Under the pieces are notes generated by a model. The model was not told the DNA's origin. It worked only from the letters and a program-made list of their open reading frames with translations, and made no database searches. A program made the translations under genes and the position numbers. From assembly GCA_037954325.1 (NCBI GenBank), contig JBBMNZ010000016.1:3882001-3946000 (forward strand): a stretch of 64,000 nt of DNA, given 5' to 3'. The stretch is from Fistularia commersonii. Taxonomy: Eukaryota; Chordata; Actinopteri; Syngnathiformes; Fistulariidae. This document shows, piece after piece, positions 60,702-64,000 of the stretch (its first letter is position 1; every line of letters begins with the position of its first letter).

Positions 60702-62961
60702 ATGGATTACAGGAGGGAGAAGACAAATGATGCTACCAGCTTCAATAGACTCTTGGTGAGCCCTGACCGCCTCAGCAATTACAATAATGTGTTGGAATGG
60801 CATTTCAGTGATGTTACAGTGTAATTAGATTCTTTGCAATTGCAGTCATGTGTGAAACTGTATAATATAATATAATAACAGTGTTTCTTTTCCTTAGTCA
60901 GGTCAGTTTGATAGGAAGGGGCCTTTGCAGTTTGTACAACACACCTGAAGAGGACGACGAAAACATGAGCACGCGAGACGCCACTTCCCTACACAAAGAT
61001 GATTCGGCGTCCCACAGGGAAGCCCCCAGCTCTCCCCCAGAGCAGAGTGTCTTCGCTGAAAACTCCTTGCTCAGCAGACTGAAGCCGGACAGAACGGGTG
61101 ACCGCAAGCCAGATCCTCTCCTCCCATCTGATATGAGCTTCTGCTCCTATCGGCCTCCCCACAGTATGCCAACTGCCTACATCCATCCCACACCGTTCCC
61201 GAGCCGGGCCGACAGCACCTGGCTCCACCCAAGCTTCGCCAGCAGCTGGTCTGGGTATCCAAACAGCTTGCCCTCCTGCCTGAACCCTGACGATGCCTCC
61301 GACTGCTGCGGAGAGAGCTGTCTCTCCAAGTCCATGTCCCTCCCCAGCAGCGACAGTCCCAGTCTGAGCAACCTGGAACAGCCACTGTCTCTGCATTCCA
61401 ACCCACCAACGCGCTATCACTCCTTGTCTCCATACGCATGCTCACCACAGGGAGCTGCCTGCTGTGCTCAGTGCCCACCTGAGGCCTTCAACCGGGGGTC
61501 TGTGGCGAACAAAACCCCATGGCCGCAGTATCGCCCCGCTTACACCCCCTACTGTAAGTATCCACATCATATTCAATTCTTTCATTGCTCTTCCTCATGA
61601 TTCTGTTTTTCCTTCCCAGACCCAGGTGACCACCACAGACTTCCTGGAGCTGGATTCATACAGATGTAAGTTATTTTTTGTTTATACACACACACATATT
61701 TCTTTTTGATCGTTTGTTTGTTTTTCTAACATAGCACTGACATTTTTCTGCAGTGGCCACAGCGTCCCGGCTCAAGTGAAGCACACCCCTTACAGCACAC
61801 CACTCTCTTTGGAGCAGAGTAAGTTTCCAAAAGCAGATCTGCATATAATTAGCTGCTCATCCTTTAATTACCCCTTCACCATTTATCGATTACAATAGGA
61901 AAGGTCTTCGTCACATATGAAGCAGATAACGACAAGCATGTCAACGAAATCATTAACTTCGTTGCTCTTCTGCGACACAACGGCTTTGATACTCATGTAT
62001 GTTCATGTTTTCTGTCATTTTAACTGATTCATTGACACTTTTACACAACCCGTCGGATCCGTACTTCATAAACCCTTTTGTTGTTTTCAGATTGACATTT
62101 TTGAGCAGCAGTTCAGGAGCATAAGCAAAATTGACTTCATGGAGCGCTACCTCAGTGAGGTAAAAGCACTGTCACTCATTAACCTCAGTTCTTAGAGAAT
62201 GTTGGGAAATGCAGAATCCAACACTTGCAGGCTCGGCCATAATCAAGAGCAAGCTGCATGTCTGTGGATACAACAATTTTTTGCCTCGACTGTTTTACAA
62301 AAAACAAACTACACAATGATAAAGTGTTAATTGATCATTTCTCCATCAGAAAGAATATCTGATCATCATCATTATCAGCCCCAAGTACTACGAGACAGTA
62401 GCAACCTCTCATGTTGGCCTAGAGAATGATGAGAGGACCTTCAACACTGTCTATATACACAAACAGGTTCACAATCTTTACATTCTCTTAAATTCACACT
62501 GTCATCTCCTGTTATTGACTATAGGTTGTGATTTTGTTTTCTTGTGTGATTACCAGCTCCAGAACGAATTTATCCAAAATGGAAGCAAGAATTTCAGGTT
62601 TATTCCCATTTTGTTCCCCGGGGCTAAAAAGGTAATATTCAACCTGAGTGCAAAGTGGTTAAAAATGTTATGTGTGAATTTACGTGACACATTACACAAC
62701 ATTCGTGAACACGGATGCAGTGGCACCAGAACTTTTGTCTGTGAAATAACTGAACTCAAACATCCCAGCAGCCTCATGATGTCCTTTTTTCTGTATGTGT
62801 GCTTTTGCTCTCAGTGTCATGTTCCAAACTGGCTTCTAAACACGCACGTTTATGCATGGCCACGTGATCGTGACGACATCCTCCGGCGATTGATGAGAGT
62901 GGAAAAGTACAATCCCCCTCCAATTGGGGAACTGCCCACCATCGTTTCCATCCCACTATAG
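60702..62961 (+). CDS. traf3ip2: TRAF3-interacting protein 2 / Act1 (9 coding exons)
   Basis: Exons: 60702-60755, 60902-61553, 61620-61665, 61754-61818, 61899-61996, 62091-62159, 62350-62466, 62557-62631, 62815-62961 (1323 nt, 440 aa; human about 570). Act1 is the adaptor and E3 ligase of the IL-17 receptor pathway: it binds receptor SEFIR domains through its own SEFIR and recruits TRAF6 and TRAF3. The SEFIR domain begins at R273 (RKVFVTYEADND) and continues with IDIFEQQFRSISKIDFMERY, IIIISPKYYE, YIHKQLQNEFIQNGSKNFRF, IPILFPGAKK and VPNWLLNTHVYAWP, all close to human Act1. P33-E38 (PEEDDE) fits the TRAF6-binding PxExx(acidic) motif. Residues 40-270 are Ser/Pro-rich and low in identity. The frame requires the second of two tandem acceptors before exon 2. 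AATAAA at 63,402 and 63,944. Confidence 0.93.
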
Positions 62962-64000
62962 ACAAGACTTGTCGGACTGGACTGCTTCTAACGAACTACT
63001 GTCATATCATATATATATTTTTTATTTTTTTGTAGCGTTACGTTGTGATTTGAGAGCACTGTGGTACTTAGTTTCCACACATTGTTATTCTTTCTATATT
63101 TTGGTGCCAGCGTTAATGTGAAGTGAGAACCTAGATATTGTGGCTTTAAACTTAATATTTAGTTTAAATTTCTACAACAGTGCGAGCAATGTTTACAGTT
63201 GATGATTTGACTTATTTTAGAGTCTTATCAGGTTCTGTCTTTTTTCTCTAAAAAAGGACTCGGGTTTTGTATAAAGACATTGATGCATAGCGACAGAATA
63301 TATATTACGTGAGGAGAGGACCACAGGACCTTAATCATGTGGCAAAAGTAATGATAGAAATTGCCTCGTAGGGCTGGTTAAAATATATCTCATATATTGA
63401 TAATAAATCGTCTATTAAAAGCGGTTTAAATATTGATGTATACGTCTGCTTTTGTACAGATAATTGCATACAGCTATTCTAGGTCATTTTAAGGCAATTC
63501 TGGTTGATATTATCAACTTTGACTTCAAATATTTTAAAAGCAGGCAAACTTTTCAAGCAATCTAGCAATACATTTTTAATTTTATTATGCCAATTATCAT
63601 GTGCATATTCTAACCATTCCACAAAAGAATATGTTGAAGCCTCCGCCCATTGCCAACCACAACTGCCCTGGTTGTCTCGTTATTTCTTATAGATGCAGGC
63701 CATTATTGTAGAAATGGAAAGAAAAATGAATGATATGCACTATAATTTCATTTGAATCCTTAATAGATGGTACACCTTTGGAACAGACATCAGGTATTGC
63801 TTTGTGTGGCACTATACTTTTGCATTTTCTATGTCAACTCAGGTATTTGCAATCATTGTTTTCCATGTATGCCAGATGCTGTGGGCACGTGTGTGTAACT
63901 TTGTTGTGTTTTTTGTAATACAGCAGTAATCTTAGGGTCATTTAATAAAAAAATGAATAAAAAAAATCATGACTTTTTGCTCCAATGGCCTGTTTGCAGG
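62962..64000 (+). other. traf3ip2 3' UTR
   Basis: AT-rich, no coding exon. Two poly(A) signals (63,402-63,407 and 63,944-63,949) suggest a short and a long 3' UTR. No downstream gene is seen before the window ends. Confidence 0.55.

Noticed and set aside
60989..61478. Long minus-strand open frames opposite traf3ip2 exon 2
   Set aside because: They are shadows of a Ser/Pro-rich coding exon; they have no start context, splice sites or family resemblance.
60881..61600. Single 239-codon open frame starting MFLFLSQ
   Set aside because: Its first codons lie in the intron before the acceptor, and its end runs past the donor at 61,553. Only 60,902-61,553 is exon 2 of traf3ip2.
1..64000. CRISPR arrays, operons, phage or integrative elements
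   Set aside because: Intron-containing vertebrate genes and eukaryotic repeats throughout; no regularly spaced direct repeats and no bacterial genes.

Overview
The window is vertebrate nuclear DNA, most likely from a teleost fish. It is AT-rich, carries tRNA-derived and mermaid-type SINEs, LINE 3' fragments and a hAT-like MITE, and its genes have small exons and mostly short GT-AG introns. The species cannot be named from the sequence. Seven protein-coding genes were rebuilt exon by exon; in each one the splice phases close and the summed coding length divides by three.

Layout: (1) 2.3-12.5 kb, minus strand: tbc1d23, a golgin/WASH endosome-to-Golgi tethering adaptor with a degenerate TBC domain, 19 coding exons, 696 aa. 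(2) 14.7-23.2 kb, minus: tomm70, the mitochondrial import receptor, 12 exons, 576 aa. (3) 27.4-32.6 kb, plus: an lnp1-like gene, 4 exons, 211 aa, which ends in a complete RING-H2 finger that the human LNP1 protein lacks as I remember it. (4) 38.3-40.6 kb, plus: tmem45 (tmem45a by synteny), 5 exons, 277 aa. (5) 43.5-46.0 kb, plus: sft2d2, 8 exons, 162 aa. (6) 48.2-58.3 kb, plus: chd1l/ALC1, 25 exons, 1013 aa, with Snf2 helicase, macro domain and an additional C-terminal BRCT domain. (7) 60.7-63.0 kb, plus: traf3ip2 (Act1/CIKS), 9 coding exons, 440 aa, with a SEFIR domain.

The left part (tbc1d23, tomm70, lnp1, tmem45) resembles human 3q12, but NIT2 is missing and the relative orientation of tbc1d23 and tomm70 differs. 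The right part (sft2d2, chd1l, traf3ip2) joins genes that lie on other human chromosomes. The genes do not form one pathway. Themes are membrane traffic (tbc1d23, sft2d2), mitochondrial import (tomm70), ubiquitin signalling (lnp1-RING, traf3ip2) and ADP-ribose-dependent chromatin repair (chd1l).

The most interesting signals are the BRCT domain on chd1l, split by what looks like a minor-spliceosome (U12) AT-AC intron; the LNP1-RING architecture; two strong DNA hairpins; and CTCF-like motifs in convergent orientation around the lnp1-like gene. There are no bacterial-type operons, CRISPR arrays or genuine tRNA/rRNA genes.
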